A stretch of 64,000 nt of DNA from Promineifilum sp. (GTDB lineage Bacteria > Chloroflexota > Anaerolineae > Promineifilales > Promineifilaceae), in NCBI GenBank assembly GCA_018058545.1, contig JAGOZU010000003.1, positions 1-64,000 of the forward strand. The letters run 5' to 3'. Within the stretch, counting starts at the first letter, position 1; each line of letters begins with the position of its first letter. Made by a program: the position numbers and the translations under genes. Below the pieces are notes generated by a model. That model ran no database searches. It was given only the letters and a program-made list of their open reading frames with translations, and was not told where the DNA came from. Shown in pieces: positions 7,584 to 16,547 of the stretch.

Positions 7584-9566
7584 ATGGAATTCGGCACAAG
7601 AGAAATGCCACCCGTCGGGCGGGAAAGCGAAAGCAAACCACTGACCCATCCCTTGGGCAGCGGGCTGCAATCCGGCACGGTGCTCCAGGGGCGCTACATG
7701 ATCATGGGCGGGCTGGGAGCCGGCGGCTTCAGCTCGGTCTATCGGGCGCGCGACCTGCGATTCCCCTCGGTCACTCGCCTTTGCGCGGTGAAGGAGATGC
7801 ACATCGGCACGGCCGATCCGGAGATGCGCGAACTGACGATCAAGTCGTTTGAGCGCGAGGCCAGCATGCTGGCCATGCTCAACCACCCGGCCATCCCCGA
7901 CATCTTCGACTATTTCACGGACGGCAACCGCAGCTACCTGATCCTGGAGTTCGTCCCCGGCCAGAACCTGCAGCAGTGGCTGGATGAGACGGACGAGTAC
8001 CTCGACGAGCCGAAGGCGCTCGACTGGGCGCTCCAGATCTGCGACGCGCTGGCCTATCTGCACAGCCAGAAACCCCAGCCCATCGTCTTCCGCGACCTGA
8101 AGCCGGGGAACATCATGCTCGACACCGGCTCCGGCCGGGGCGCTCCCATTCGCCTCATCGACTTCGGCATCGCCAAGTTGTTCGAGGTCGGCGAGGACAA
8201 GGGCACGATGATCGGCACGGCCGGTTATACCCCGCCGGAGCAATATCGCGGCGAAGCGACGCCGGCCGCGGATGTCTACGGGTTGGGGGCGACGCTCCAC
8301 CACCTGTTGACGCGGCAAGACCCCCGCCAGGAGACGCCCTTCACCTTCAGCGAGCGGCCGATTCGTGCCGCCAACCCGTCCATCTCCCGCGCCTTCGAGG
8401 CCATCATCATGCGTTGCCTGGCCTACGATCCCAAGGATCGTTACCCCGACGCGATGGCGCTGCGCGAGGCGTTGCTGGTTCTGTCGCAGAGCGGCGTCGA
8501 TGAGGCCGACATCGAGCAACGGCTGGGCCTCACGGATAGCGGCCGTCTCATCGACAGGACGGACGGAGCCAGCGCGCCGGCGGCCTCGCTCAAGGCCGGT
8601 GTTAGCCAGATCAAACCGTTGTGGGTCTTTCGCTGCGAGGATGAGATACGCACCCGCCCGGCCGTGGCCAAGGGCATCGTCTTCGCCGGGGCGTATGACC
8701 ATAACCTCTACGCCCTGACCGCCGACAAGGGCGAATTTCTCTGGAAATATCCCACCGGCGGCGGGATCGGCAGCTCGCCCATCGTCCATGAGGACGCAGT
8801 GCTGATCGGCTCCGCGGATCATTCGCTCTATTCGCTGCAATTGCGCAAGGGGCGGCTCAACTGGCAGTTCAATGCCGAGGGAGCGATCTACTCCACGCCG
8901 GCGGCGCGTTTCGACCATGCCTTCTTCGGGGCTGACGACGGCTTTTTCTATGTCGTCAATCTGATGCGCGGTCACCTATACTGGAAGACCAATGTCTACA
9001 GCCCCGTTCGCTCCACGCCCTACGTCTCCGACGAGATGGTCTATTTCGGCACCGAGGCCGGGCTGATATTGGGGCTGGAAATGTCCGCCGGCAAGCAGAA
9101 ATGGCAGGCCACGGCCAAGCGGGCCGTCACCTCGTCCCCCAAGATAGCCGACGACATCCTCTATGTCGGTTCCTCGGACGGCATGGTGTACGCGATGGAT
9201 GCCGGGTCGGGCTGGCCCATCTGGCGGTTCCAATGTCAGGGGCCGGTCATCTCCACGCCGGTCATCTTCGAAGATACGCTCTATGTCGGTTCGGCCGACG
9301 GCCATCTGTACGCCATCGACACCGCGCGCGGTCGCCGCCTTTGGGCCTATCCGACCAACGGCCAGATAGTCTCCGCGCCGACGATCTGGGGCAACACGGT
9401 CTATTTTGGCTCAACCGACGGCAGCGTATACGGAGTAAGCGCGCGACGCGGCGAGCTTCAATGGCGATTTGACACCGGCAGCCCCATCATCGGCGCGCCA
9501 ACCATCACCAACAACGTCCTCTACATCGGAGCCATCGACCATTGCCTCTACGCCCTGCCGCTATAG
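7584..9566 (+). CDS. Ser/Thr protein kinase with C-terminal PQQ-type beta-propeller
   Basis: 660 residues. Kinase domain at about residues 38-305: glycine loop GGLGAGGFSSV (42-52), Lys70 in CAVK, catalytic loop FRDLKPGN (169-176, D171 and N176), IDFG at 192-195, and TAGYTPPEQ in the activation segment. The usual HRD histidine is Phe, a change seen in active bacterial kinases, so I do not call it inactive. Residues about 345-660 hold roughly seven repeats such as ILYVGSSDGMVYAMD and TLYVGSADGHLYAID, a PQQ/WD-like propeller that would serve as ligand or partner sensor. No membrane segment, so cytoplasmic. First gene of a signalling operon; PP2C follows after 4 bp. Confidence 0.93.
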   Translation: MEFGTREMPPVGRESESKPLTHPLGSGLQSGTVLQGRYMIMGGLGAGGFSSVYRARDLRFPSVTRLCAVKEMHIGTADPEMRELTIKSFEREASMLAMLNHPAIPDIFDYFTDGNRSYLILEFVPGQNLQQWLDETDEYLDEPKALDWALQICDALAYLHSQKPQPIVFRDLKPGNIMLDTGSGRGAPIRLIDFGIAKLFEVGEDKGTMIGTAGYTPPEQYRGEATPAADVYGLGATLHHLLTRQDPRQETPFTFSERPIRAANPSISRAFEAIIMRCLAYDPKDRYPDAMALREALLVLSQSGVDEADIEQRLGLTDSGRLIDRTDGASAPAASLKAGVSQIKPLWVFRCEDEIRTRPAVAKGIVFAGAYDHNLYALTADKGEFLWKYPTGGGIGSSPIVHEDAVLIGSADHSLYSLQLRKGRLNWQFNAEGAIYSTPAARFDHAFFGADDGFFYVVNLMRGHLYWKTNVYSPVRSTPYVSDEMVYFGTEAGLILGLEMSAGKQKWQATAKRAVTSSPKIADDILYVGSSDGMVYAMDAGSGWPIWRFQCQGPVISTPVIFEDTLYVGSADGHLYAIDTARGRRLWAYPTNGQIVSAPTIWGNTVYFGSTDGSVYGVSARRGELQWRFDTGSPIIGAPTITNNVLYIGAIDHCLYALPL

Positions 9567-9570
9567 CGAC

Positions 9571-10374
9571 ATGATGAATATCAACGGCGTCATAGAGATC
9601 GACAGCGGCTTCCGATGCGAGCGGGGCGCGGTGCGCGAGCGCAATGAGGATTCGTGCCTGGCTTTCACGGCCGTCTATGGCGGCCACTTTTCGCTTAATC
9701 CCTTCGGCCTCTACGTCGTCGCCGACGGCATGGGGGGCGAACGCGAGGGCCATGTGGCCAGCAATACCGCCACCCGCGCCTTCGCCGATTTCGTCCTGTC
9801 GGGCCTCTATCTGCCGTTGCTAAGGCAACGGCCGGAGCCACAGGAGAGGAATATACTCGATCTCATCGAGCGAGGTGTTTTTGCCGCCCATGAGGCGGTT
9901 GTCGGCCCTGATTCGGCCGAGCCGGGATCGAACGGTGGCACCACCCTGACCGCGGGATTGGTCTTCGGCCGTCGCCTGTACATCGCCCACGTCGGCGATT
10001 CGCGCGCCTACCTGTACACTGGCGGCCAGCTCCAGTTGCTGACGGAGGATCACTCGCTGGTCAGACGCCTGCAAGAGACCGGCCGGCTCTCGATAGAAGA
10101 CGCGCAGCATTTTCAGTACCGCAACGTCCTGCTGCAGGCATTGGGCCAGAACGGGTCGCTGACGGCCGACACCTTTTCCCTCGACTTGCCCGCCCGGGGC
10201 AAGCTGCTGTTGTGCAGCGACGGCCTGTGCGGCATCCTTTCCCCGGCGCAAATGGCCGGTATCCTCGGCGGCGACGGCCAGGCCCAGGAAATGGCCGACC
10301 GGTTCTATGCCGCGGCGATGAGAGGCGGCGGTTACGATAACATAACCGCCGTGGTCGTTGATATTGCGCTCTAG
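9571..10374 (+). CDS. PP2C-family protein phosphatase
   Basis: 267 residues, from the ATG at 9571, four bases after the kinase stop. The metal-binding motifs of PPM phosphatases are present: VRERNEDS near residues 21-28, VADGMGG at 50-56, HVGDSRAYL, SDGL and the final DNITAVVVDI with the metal-ligand Asp. It should reverse the phosphorylation made by the upstream kinase, dephosphorylating Ser/Thr on the kinase itself and on partners such as the FHA-recognised target. The short gap implies co-translation. Length is typical of a single-domain bacterial phosphatase. Confidence 0.93.
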   Translation: MMNINGVIEIDSGFRCERGAVRERNEDSCLAFTAVYGGHFSLNPFGLYVVADGMGGEREGHVASNTATRAFADFVLSGLYLPLLRQRPEPQERNILDLIERGVFAAHEAVVGPDSAEPGSNGGTTLTAGLVFGRRLYIAHVGDSRAYLYTGGQLQLLTEDHSLVRRLQETGRLSIEDAQHFQYRNVLLQALGQNGSLTADTFSLDLPARGKLLLCSDGLCGILSPAQMAGILGGDGQAQEMADRFYAAAMRGGGYDNITAVVVDIAL

Positions 10375-10439
10375 GCGGCCGTCTCGCGGGCGCCGGCTTC
10401 GTCCCTTTCCGGCCGGCGTTGTTAAACCGGCAGTAAGTC

Positions 10440-11930
10440 ATGGATCAGAAACCAATCGACCTTTATACCGTCCTCGGCATCGACCGCGCCGCCCGGCCGG
10501 AGGAGATCGAGGCGGCCTTCGCGGCATGGAAGGCGCGCAGCGGTTCGTCCGGGCCGATCGATGACGAGGCATGGCAGCGCGTCCGGTATGCCTACGAGGT
10601 CTTGATCAGCCCGCAACGCCGAAAAACCTATGATTCGCTGGTTGTCGAGGCCGCCGGTCCGGCGCTGGAACTCGACATAACCTTGAGCGCCGAGAGCATC
10701 CCTCTGCTGGACACGCCCCATATCCTGTACGCCCTGCTGACGCTGCGGCCGCGGGACGATCGACCTGCTATAAGCGGAGATCCCCGGCCGCTTAACCTCG
10801 GTCTGGTGATTGATCGTTCCACATCGATGCGTGGCGAGCGACTGGAGAAGGTGACGGCGGCCGTCGGGCTGCTGCTCGACAAGCTGGGGCCGGGAGACAG
10901 GCTGTCGCTGGTCAGCTTTAGCGATCGGGCCGAGGTCGTTTTGCCCGCGGCGACGATCGACACGGCCGCCGCCAGTCCCGATCCGGAGACGGCCGCGGCC
11001 TGGCGCGACCCCCGACGGCGAATTGAGGCCATCGTCGCCTCCGGCGGCACCGAGATTTATCAGGGGCTGCAAGCCGGGCTGGCTCAGGTGGCGCGACCGG
11101 CAGCCAAGGGGCATATCAGCCATCTCATCCTGCTGACCGACGGCCATACCTATGGCGACGCGGCCGATTGCCTGCGCCTGGCCGAGAAAGCGGCAACTCA
11201 CGGGGTTGGCATCACCGCCTTTGGCCTGGGCGCGGATTGGAATGATGCCTTTCTGGATGCGCTGGTGGCCTCGTCCGGGGGCCAATCGCACTATATCGAA
11301 CGGCCTGATGATGTGTTGGCTCATCTCGAAAGCCGGTTGCAAGGGCTGGGGGCCATCCACGCCCGTAACCTTGCCCTGGCCCAATCGTGGCCGGATTCAT
11401 TCACATTGCGCAGCGCCTTCAAGCTGGCGCCGTCTCCCCAGCCCTTGCCCTCTGATTCGCGCCCCGTCCCGATGGGCGATCTGGAAGGGCGGTCGCCGAT
11501 GACTGTGCTGCTGGAGTTCCTGGTGGCCCCGCAGTCCGTTGCGGCGCGGTTTCGCCTGCCGTTCGAAGTCCGGTTTACGGCGGCCAACGGGATCGCCCAG
11601 TTGGCGGAGCGCAGCGCGCGGCTGGTCGCCGGCGACGTTCAAGCCGGCGATGGCCAAACCCCACAGGCGATCATCGAGGCGGCGCGATGGCTCAACCTCT
11701 ATCGGATGCAGGACAAGGCCTGGGAGGAGGCCCAATTGGGCAAACCGGACACGGCCGCGGCGCGCATGCGGAAGCTGACCGACCGCTATATGGAGACGGG
11801 CGATCTGCGGCTGGCGCGGCAAGCCCAACTGGAAGCGCAGCAACTGGCTCAACAGGGCGCGATGTCGCCCGAAGGCCGCAAGGTGCTGAAATACGGGACG
11901 CGCTCCCTGATGAGGTCGGACAAGTCATGA
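10440..11930 (+). CDS. J-like domain plus von Willebrand factor A domain protein
   Basis: 496 residues. The N-terminus (residues 6-68, DLYTVLGIDRAARPEEIEAA ... ISPQRRKTYDSL) has the helix pattern of a DnaJ J-domain. The HPD tripeptide that stimulates DnaK ATPase is absent: the loop reads AWKARSGSSG. Residues about 118-310 are a VWA domain with an intact metal site: DRSTSM (D125, S127, S129), the Thr of GGTEIYQGL and the LLTDGHTYGD Asp. The C-terminal 180 residues are a beta region followed by helices rich in Arg/Gln. This is likely a metal-dependent protein-protein scaffold in the kinase/phosphatase pathway. It overlaps the FHA gene as ATGA. Confidence 0.88.
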   Translation: MDQKPIDLYTVLGIDRAARPEEIEAAFAAWKARSGSSGPIDDEAWQRVRYAYEVLISPQRRKTYDSLVVEAAGPALELDITLSAESIPLLDTPHILYALLTLRPRDDRPAISGDPRPLNLGLVIDRSTSMRGERLEKVTAAVGLLLDKLGPGDRLSLVSFSDRAEVVLPAATIDTAAASPDPETAAAWRDPRRRIEAIVASGGTEIYQGLQAGLAQVARPAAKGHISHLILLTDGHTYGDAADCLRLAEKAATHGVGITAFGLGADWNDAFLDALVASSGGQSHYIERPDDVLAHLESRLQGLGAIHARNLALAQSWPDSFTLRSAFKLAPSPQPLPSDSRPVPMGDLEGRSPMTVLLEFLVAPQSVAARFRLPFEVRFTAANGIAQLAERSARLVAGDVQAGDGQTPQAIIEAARWLNLYRMQDKAWEEAQLGKPDTAAARMRKLTDRYMETGDLRLARQAQLEAQQLAQQGAMSPEGRKVLKYGTRSLMRSDKS

Positions 11931-12484
11931 TAGCCTGCCCTGAATGTGGCGCGCAGCACTATCCGGGGACGTTATTTTGTGACGGCTGCGGCGCGGCCGT
12001 CCACCCGGAAGCGCGGGCCTATCTGGAGGCGAGCCAGGCGGCCGCCGGCCGCCAATCGTCCATCAGGAAGATTAGCACGAGCCATCGGGAATCATCGCCC
12101 GCCTCAACCGAAGCGACGGGCGGAGATGCCCCAACGCCACCGGCCACGCCGCCGTCGCCGCCGACCTTGCGCGTTCGGGTCATCCAATATGAGTCCGACC
12201 TGATCCTGCGCGGGACGCAGTTCAACATCGGCCGGACCGATCCTTTCTCGGACTTTGTGCCCGAGTTTGACGTGACCCGTTTTGAAGGCCAGGAGCGGGG
12301 TGTCTCGCGCCGGCACGCGACCATCCGGTGGGACGGTGGCGGGTTCGTCATCCGCGACAATGACAGCAGCAACGGCACGTGGCTCAACGGCGAGCGGCTG
12401 GAGCCGGGACGCGAGTACCCGTTGCCGGCTACGGCGGGCGTTCGCTTCGGGGGTTTACTGGTACAACTCACGATCGCGGATTAA
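11927..12484 (+). CDS. zinc-ribbon and FHA-domain protein
   Basis: 185 residues from the ATG that overlaps the VWA stop. Residues 4-23 form a zinc ribbon (CPEC ... FCDGCG). A Ser/Thr/Pro-rich linker follows at about residues 40-80 (SSPASTEATGGDAP, PTPPATPPSPPTL), a plausible phosphorylation target. The C-terminal FHA domain has the conserved FNIGRTDPFSDF, GVSRRHATI and DSSNGTWLNGERL motifs. FHA domains bind phosphothreonine peptides, so this is the natural reader of the kinase's output. The zinc ribbon may contact the VWA protein or nucleic acid. Length and layout resemble FHA adaptors in other bacterial kinase-VWA clusters. Confidence 0.9.
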   Translation: MIACPECGAQHYPGTLFCDGCGAAVHPEARAYLEASQAAAGRQSSIRKISTSHRESSPASTEATGGDAPTPPATPPSPPTLRVRVIQYESDLILRGTQFNIGRTDPFSDFVPEFDVTRFEGQERGVSRRHATIRWDGGGFVIRDNDSSNGTWLNGERLEPGREYPLPATAGVRFGGLLVQLTIAD

Positions 12485-12607
12485 ACTACAGGGAGAAAGC
12501 GTCCGCAGCTTTCACAGACTTTCAGAGTATCGGCAGATGCGGCAAGCGGACGGGTGTTTAGAGATGAGTCTCCGGCTCGCAACCTGCGTCCCGCGCAAGA
12601 GATAGCT

Positions 12608-12853
12608 ATGATGCGACTATCGGCCGTCATTCAATTGATAGGCGAGGACCCGATCATCGGGGAGCTGGAAGGCATGCCCGATCCGGCCTCGCAGTTCGTC
12701 ACTGTTTACGCGCCGCGCCGCCGCGACGGCCGCGCCGTGGGATACCTTGACGGCAATGCCGAGAAGGTCCTCTTCGCCTGGCATCGCATCAGCCATATCC
12801 AGATCTTGCCGGCCGTCGATCTGGAGAAAGCCATCGGCTTCGTGCGAGAATAG
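12608..12853 (+). CDS. small conserved-looking protein of unknown function
   Basis: 81 residues from the ATG at 12608 (preceded by AAGAGATAGCT, a modest ribosome binding site). The frame is open back to 12554, but that extension has no start signal. It looks like a compact beta-rich domain: [20 protein letters not shown], then [20 protein letters not shown], then [17 protein letters not shown] do not recognise the family. It sits 7 bp before the OmpR-type regulator and reads in the same direction, so it is probably co-transcribed with it. The 123 bp between the FHA gene and this gene hold nothing I can name. Confidence 0.6.
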   Translation: MMRLSAVIQLIGEDPIIGELEGMPDPASQFVTVYAPRRRDGRAVGYLDGNAEKVLFAWHRISHIQILPAVDLEKAIGFVRE

Positions 12854-12860
12854 GAATATC

Positions 12861-13592
12861 ATGGTCGAAAAAGTCCCCGAAAACCTGGAACCAACCGCCC
12901 CGCAGATCGTGCTGATCGTCGATGACGAATTGCGCATGCGCCGTTTCATCCGCATGAACCTGGAGCTGGAGGGCTATCAGGTCATCGAGGCCGAGAACGG
13001 CATCCAGGCTCTGGATCGCGTGCGCCAGTTCACCCCCGATCTGGTGATCATGGATGTGATGATGCCGGAACTGGACGGCTTCGAGACCCTGAAGATGCTG
13101 CGAGAGATATCCACCGTGCCGGTCATTTTGCTGACCGTTCGCAGCGATGAGGAGGATATCACCCGCGGGTTGGGGCTGGGGGCCGACGACTACATCACCA
13201 AGCCGTTTAGCCCGCGCGTGCTGACCAGCCGGGCGGGGGCTGTGCTGCGACGGGCGCAATGGCCCGCGCCACCGCCACGCACGGTTCTGAAGATCGATGA
13301 TCGACTGTCGATCGATTTCAATCGTCATCAGGTCATCGTCAACGGCGAGCGAATCGACCTGCGGCCGACGGAGTATCGCCTGCTGAATCACCTCATCCAG
13401 AACGCCGGGTGGGTCGTGCCCCATGACACGCTGCTGGCCAAAGTGTGGGGATATGAGTACCGCGATGAGACCCATTACCTGCGCCTCTACATCAACTATC
13501 TTCGCAAGAAAATCGAGGAAGATCCGGCCAATCCCAAATATATTCTGACGGAGCGCGGCGTCGGCTATCGCTTTGTCGATTTCAGGAAATAG
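12861..13592 (+). CDS. OmpR/PhoB-family response regulator (orphan)
   Basis: 243 residues from the ATG at 12861; the frame extends to 12747 only by overlapping the small gene before it. Receiver domain at residues 16-130 with the acidic pair D21-D22, phospho-acceptor D65 in IMDVMMP, T92 and K114 (YITKPF). The C-terminal winged helix (about residues 145-240) has the [11 protein letters not shown] and GVGYRF segments of OmpR/PhoB DNA-binding domains. No histidine kinase is adjacent; the neighbours are a Ser/Thr kinase system. It may be paired with a distant kinase or be modified by the Ser/Thr kinase. It presumably regulates transcription in the cytoplasm. Confidence 0.92.
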   Translation: MVEKVPENLEPTAPQIVLIVDDELRMRRFIRMNLELEGYQVIEAENGIQALDRVRQFTPDLVIMDVMMPELDGFETLKMLREISTVPVILLTVRSDEEDITRGLGLGADDYITKPFSPRVLTSRAGAVLRRAQWPAPPPRTVLKIDDRLSIDFNRHQVIVNGERIDLRPTEYRLLNHLIQNAGWVVPHDTLLAKVWGYEYRDETHYLRLYINYLRKKIEEDPANPKYILTERGVGYRFVDFRK

Positions 13593-13671
13593 CCTGTCCC
13601 CAGGGCGAATTTTGGCCTCATTTCTCATGTGAATTCGGCGCGATCTGCTAGGAGATCGCCGCGGTTCAGGG

Positions 13672-13677
13672 TATAAT
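13672..13677 (+). promoter_or_regulatory. -10 box TATAAT before the RSH gene
   Basis: Perfect TATAAT 82 bases before the ATG at 13759, with no clear -35. Just upstream, GCGATCT (13640-13646) and AGATCGC (13653-13659) form an inverted repeat with a 6-bp centre, a possible operator. A weak hairpin GCCCG/CGGGC lies between the box and the gene. Confidence 0.45.
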
Positions 13678-13758
13678 GAGGGGATATACCTATAGATATT
13701 GCTACCTGCCCGTCCCACTCGGGCATCTTTAGGCGGTCTGGTGGGTATCCATTTTCAT

Positions 13759-16014
13759 ATGATCGAGAGCGAACCCTTAATTGCCGACGCCGAGCGATTA
13801 TTTACGCTTATTGATGATTATTTAAGTACGACCGATCGCCTTCAGGTCATGAAAGCGTTCGAATTCGCTCGCCGGGAACATGGCGTCCAACGCCGGAAGT
13901 CCGGCGAGCTTTTTTTTAATCACCCGTTGGAGGTGGCCATCTACCTGGCGGAATACAGGCTGGACGCGGAGGCTCTCTCGGCCGCCCTCCTGCACGATAT
14001 CGCCGAGGACACGCTTATACCCATTGAGCGAATCAGCGATGAATTCGGCCCGCAAGTGGCCAAACTGGTGGATGGCGTCACCAAGTTGAAGGAAGTGACG
14101 CGCGGTGTGGCCCAGGGGAGCCGCAGATTGTCGCCGGAGGAGATTCAGCAGGCGACGCTGCAAAAGCTGCTCAAAGCCATGACGGCCGACGTGCGCACGG
14201 TCATCATCAAGCTCTTCGACCGCCTGCACAATATGCGCACCATCCACGCCTTGCCGCCCCACAGGCAGAAAGCCAAGGCGGAAGAGACCCTGTCGGTCTT
14301 TGCGCCACTGGCCTACCGGCTGGGCATGTGGGTCGTGAAGAGTGAGCTGGAGAGCCTGTCGCTAAACGTCATCAATCCCCACGCCTACGAAACCATCCAT
14401 GCCGAGCTGGAGCGACTTCACCGGGCGCAACAGCCGCTCTTCGAGATCGTTCGGCGGCAGATCATAGACTGTCTGACGGTCAACGGCCTGCCGGTTCATG
14501 ACGTCAAAATGGCTCCCGAGAACATCTACACCGTCTATAAGGACCTGGAAAGGCAAGACGCAAGCTATCGGGATATGGACCGGATGTTGCGCATCACCGT
14601 TCTGCTGGAGGACAGGATCCACTGCTACACGGCTCTGGGTCATATCCACCATCTGTGGTCGGTCGTGCCCAACCGTTTTGATGATTACATCTCCGTCGGC
14701 CGCGAAAACCTCTACCAATCCCTCCACACCACCCTCGTCCATTCCGAAGGCCAACCCCTGAAAGTCCGATTGCGCACAGTCGATATGGAGCGCATCGCCC
14801 AGATCGGCGTGCTGGCCAAGTGGTACTATTCGGGGACTCCGCTGTGGTCGGTCGGCTTGGCCGAGCGGATCGATGAGTTCTTCGCCAGCATATCCAAGAG
14901 CATCAATGTCGCGCCACAGGACGCCATGCTGGCCGTGCGCAGTGCGATGACCGACGTGCTGGGCGAGCAGATCCGCGTCTACTCCAAGGACGGAGAGCCG
15001 TTTGAACTGCCGCGCGGCAGCACGCCCCTTGATTTTGCCTATCAAATCCACACTGAATTGGGCAATCGCTGTCGCGACGTGCTGGTTAATGAATTGCAGT
15101 TTCCATTGAACAAGCCGCTGAAAGACGGCGATCAGGTGCGCATCATCAATGATCCGCGCGCCCAACCGAGGCGGGCCTGGCTGGATGAAGACCTGGGCTA
15201 TCTCACGACGACCTATGCCCGGTTTTATGCCCGCCGTTGGTTCCGCAGACTGAGCGATCCGGAGGCGATCCGGCAGGGACACGAGATTCTCCTGCGCGAA
15301 CTGGAGATGCTGGGGCTGCCCCAGCTGGCGCATGAGGATATCGCCGAGCTGTTCGGCTACGATGGCGCAACGGAACTGTATTACAACATCGGGCGGGCTG
15401 AATTGCTGCCGACGGTGCTCTCGACGCGCATCATGGCCGAGCGGTGGGCCGACGGCCGCTGCCTGCCGCTGGGCAATGCTGTCGCCGCGGCTGACGGCTC
15501 GACGTATGTCATTACCAACGCCGGCAAGAACAAACTGCACCTGTGCGGCACCTGTGCCCCGCGGCCGCGCGACGCGATCGTCGGGTTCCTGCGGCAGGAC
15601 GGCACCCTCACGGTCCATCGCGAGGGTTGTCGCACGCTCAATGCCGCCCGTGGCCGCCCCGAAGTCGACTCGCGACTGCTCAAGCTGGGCTGGGGCGAGA
15701 CGGCGCCGCGGGAGATGCGGATCGTCCCGCTCTACGTTGATGTCTACGATCGGTCGGGTCTGTTGCATGAGATGACCCAACTGATGGTGGAGAAGGACAT
15801 CAATATCCGCAATATCTGCACCATCCCCAACAAGAAAGACGGGGAACTGGGGATCGCTATGGAGCTTGAAGTGATTGGCCCCCGTCAATTGGTGCGCATC
15901 CTGCATCAGATCGAGGCCCTGGTGAACGTTAAATCCGTGCGCTGCATGGCCGAAGGAACCAGGTACCCGGCCATGATGGGCAAGAATTCATCCGTGTTTT
16001 ATAAGCCGGAATAA
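13759..16014 (+). CDS. RelA/SpoT-homologue, probably a (p)ppGpp hydrolase
   Basis: 751 residues from the ATG at 13759 (MIESEPL); GTG at 13741 is an alternative. Domain order is HD hydrolase (about 30-190), synthetase (240-360), TGS (about 405-470) and ACT at the C-terminus (about 655-740). The hydrolase site is complete: H55, H79-D80 (LLHDIAED) and D154 in KLFDRLHNMR. The synthetase half is altered. The EIQIRT motif reads LKVRLRT, with Lys335 at the catalytic Glu. NGYQSLH reads ENLYQSLH, KDYI reads DDYI, and the conserved Asp before the central strand aligns with Arg275. Alarmone breakdown is therefore likely, synthesis unlikely. Confidence 0.9.
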   Translation: MIESEPLIADAERLFTLIDDYLSTTDRLQVMKAFEFARREHGVQRRKSGELFFNHPLEVAIYLAEYRLDAEALSAALLHDIAEDTLIPIERISDEFGPQVAKLVDGVTKLKEVTRGVAQGSRRLSPEEIQQATLQKLLKAMTADVRTVIIKLFDRLHNMRTIHALPPHRQKAKAEETLSVFAPLAYRLGMWVVKSELESLSLNVINPHAYETIHAELERLHRAQQPLFEIVRRQIIDCLTVNGLPVHDVKMAPENIYTVYKDLERQDASYRDMDRMLRITVLLEDRIHCYTALGHIHHLWSVVPNRFDDYISVGRENLYQSLHTTLVHSEGQPLKVRLRTVDMERIAQIGVLAKWYYSGTPLWSVGLAERIDEFFASISKSINVAPQDAMLAVRSAMTDVLGEQIRVYSKDGEPFELPRGSTPLDFAYQIHTELGNRCRDVLVNELQFPLNKPLKDGDQVRIINDPRAQPRRAWLDEDLGYLTTTYARFYARRWFRRLSDPEAIRQGHEILLRELEMLGLPQLAHEDIAELFGYDGATELYYNIGRAELLPTVLSTRIMAERWADGRCLPLGNAVAAADGSTYVITNAGKNKLHLCGTCAPRPRDAIVGFLRQDGTLTVHREGCRTLNAARGRPEVDSRLLKLGWGETAPREMRIVPLYVDVYDRSGLLHEMTQLMVEKDINIRNICTIPNKKDGELGIAMELEVIGPRQLVRILHQIEALVNVKSVRCMAEGTRYPAMMGKNSSVFYKPE

Positions 16015-16030
16015 TGAACTGCCGTCTCCT

Positions 16031-16066
16031 CGGGCGGGCGATCGGCCGATCGCCCGCCCGAATTTG
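16031..16066 (+). terminator. hairpin after the RSH gene
   Basis: Bases 16031-16060 form a perfect 30-bp palindrome (CGGGCGGGCGATCGG and its complement), followed by AATTTGT. Very stable stem, but only a short T-run. Confidence 0.65.
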
Positions 16067-16120
16067 TGATAATTAGCTGAGAGAATAACGGTAAACGTTG
16101 TGCTCCCTTCACCTGACATA

Positions 16121-16148
16121 TTGACAGCGCACCCCCTATTCTTATAAT
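16121..16148 (+). promoter_or_regulatory. near-consensus sigma70 promoter
   Basis: TTGACA at 16121-16126 and TATAAT at 16143-16148, both perfect, spaced by 16 bp. The expected start is near 16155, leaving a leader of about 85 bases before the ATG at 16240. The best promoter in the window, serving the small CBM48-like and cupin genes. Confidence 0.8.
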
Positions 16149-16239
16149 CAAATCGGCATTCCACGGAAAGCCGGTCCAATTCCCGACGTTTTTCCAAATT
16201 TATTACGGAAATTTACTACCTGTAAGAGGAGATTTTGCG

Positions 16240-16533
16240 ATGTTGAAAAAGAAGTACATCAAGACGAAAGACGAGTATGAAGTGACCTTCGAGCTGCCGA
16301 CCGAGGCGGGCGAGGTTACGCTGGTTTGCGAAGCCAACGGCTGGGAGCCGGTGGCGATGAAGAAGGGCAAGGGCAAGTTTGCGGCCAAGCTGCGTCTGCC
16401 GGCCAACGGCAGCTATCAGTATCGCTATCTGGTCGACAACTCCGTGTGGGTCAATGACGAGGCGGCCGACAGCTACGTCCCCAACGAGCACGGCACGACC
16501 AACGGCGTCGTCGAGACTTACAGCGTTAACTAA
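16240..16533 (+). CDS. small stand-alone CBM48-like (isoamylase N-terminal / AMPK-type) domain protein
   Basis: 97 residues, preceded by AAGAGGAGATTTTGCG, a strong ribosome binding site. The sequence is one immunoglobulin-like beta domain. It has TFELPTEAGEVTLVCEANGW, then EPVAMKKGKGKFAAKLRLPA, then GSYQYRYLVDNSVWVNDEAADSY. The pattern ('G.W....M......F...L.L..G.Y.YRY.VDG..W..D') is that of glycogen-binding CBM48/early-set domains. There is no catalytic part. It probably binds alpha-glucan or acts as an abundant accessory protein; the strong promoter suggests high expression. The cupin follows after 14 bp. Confidence 0.82.
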   Translation: MLKKKYIKTKDEYEVTFELPTEAGEVTLVCEANGWEPVAMKKGKGKFAAKLRLPANGSYQYRYLVDNSVWVNDEAADSYVPNEHGTTNGVVETYSVN

Positions 16534-16547
16534 TCGAAATAACGGCC

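Noticed and set aside
8090-8112. Kinase inactive because HRD is FRD
   Set aside because: The catalytic Asp, Asn, DFG and VAVK-type Lys are all present; Phe or Tyr for the His is tolerated in active kinases.
7572-8975. 467-residue open frame antisense to the kinase gene
   Set aside because: Arg/His/Gly-rich shadow of a GC-rich gene; kinase and propeller motifs on the plus strand are decisive.
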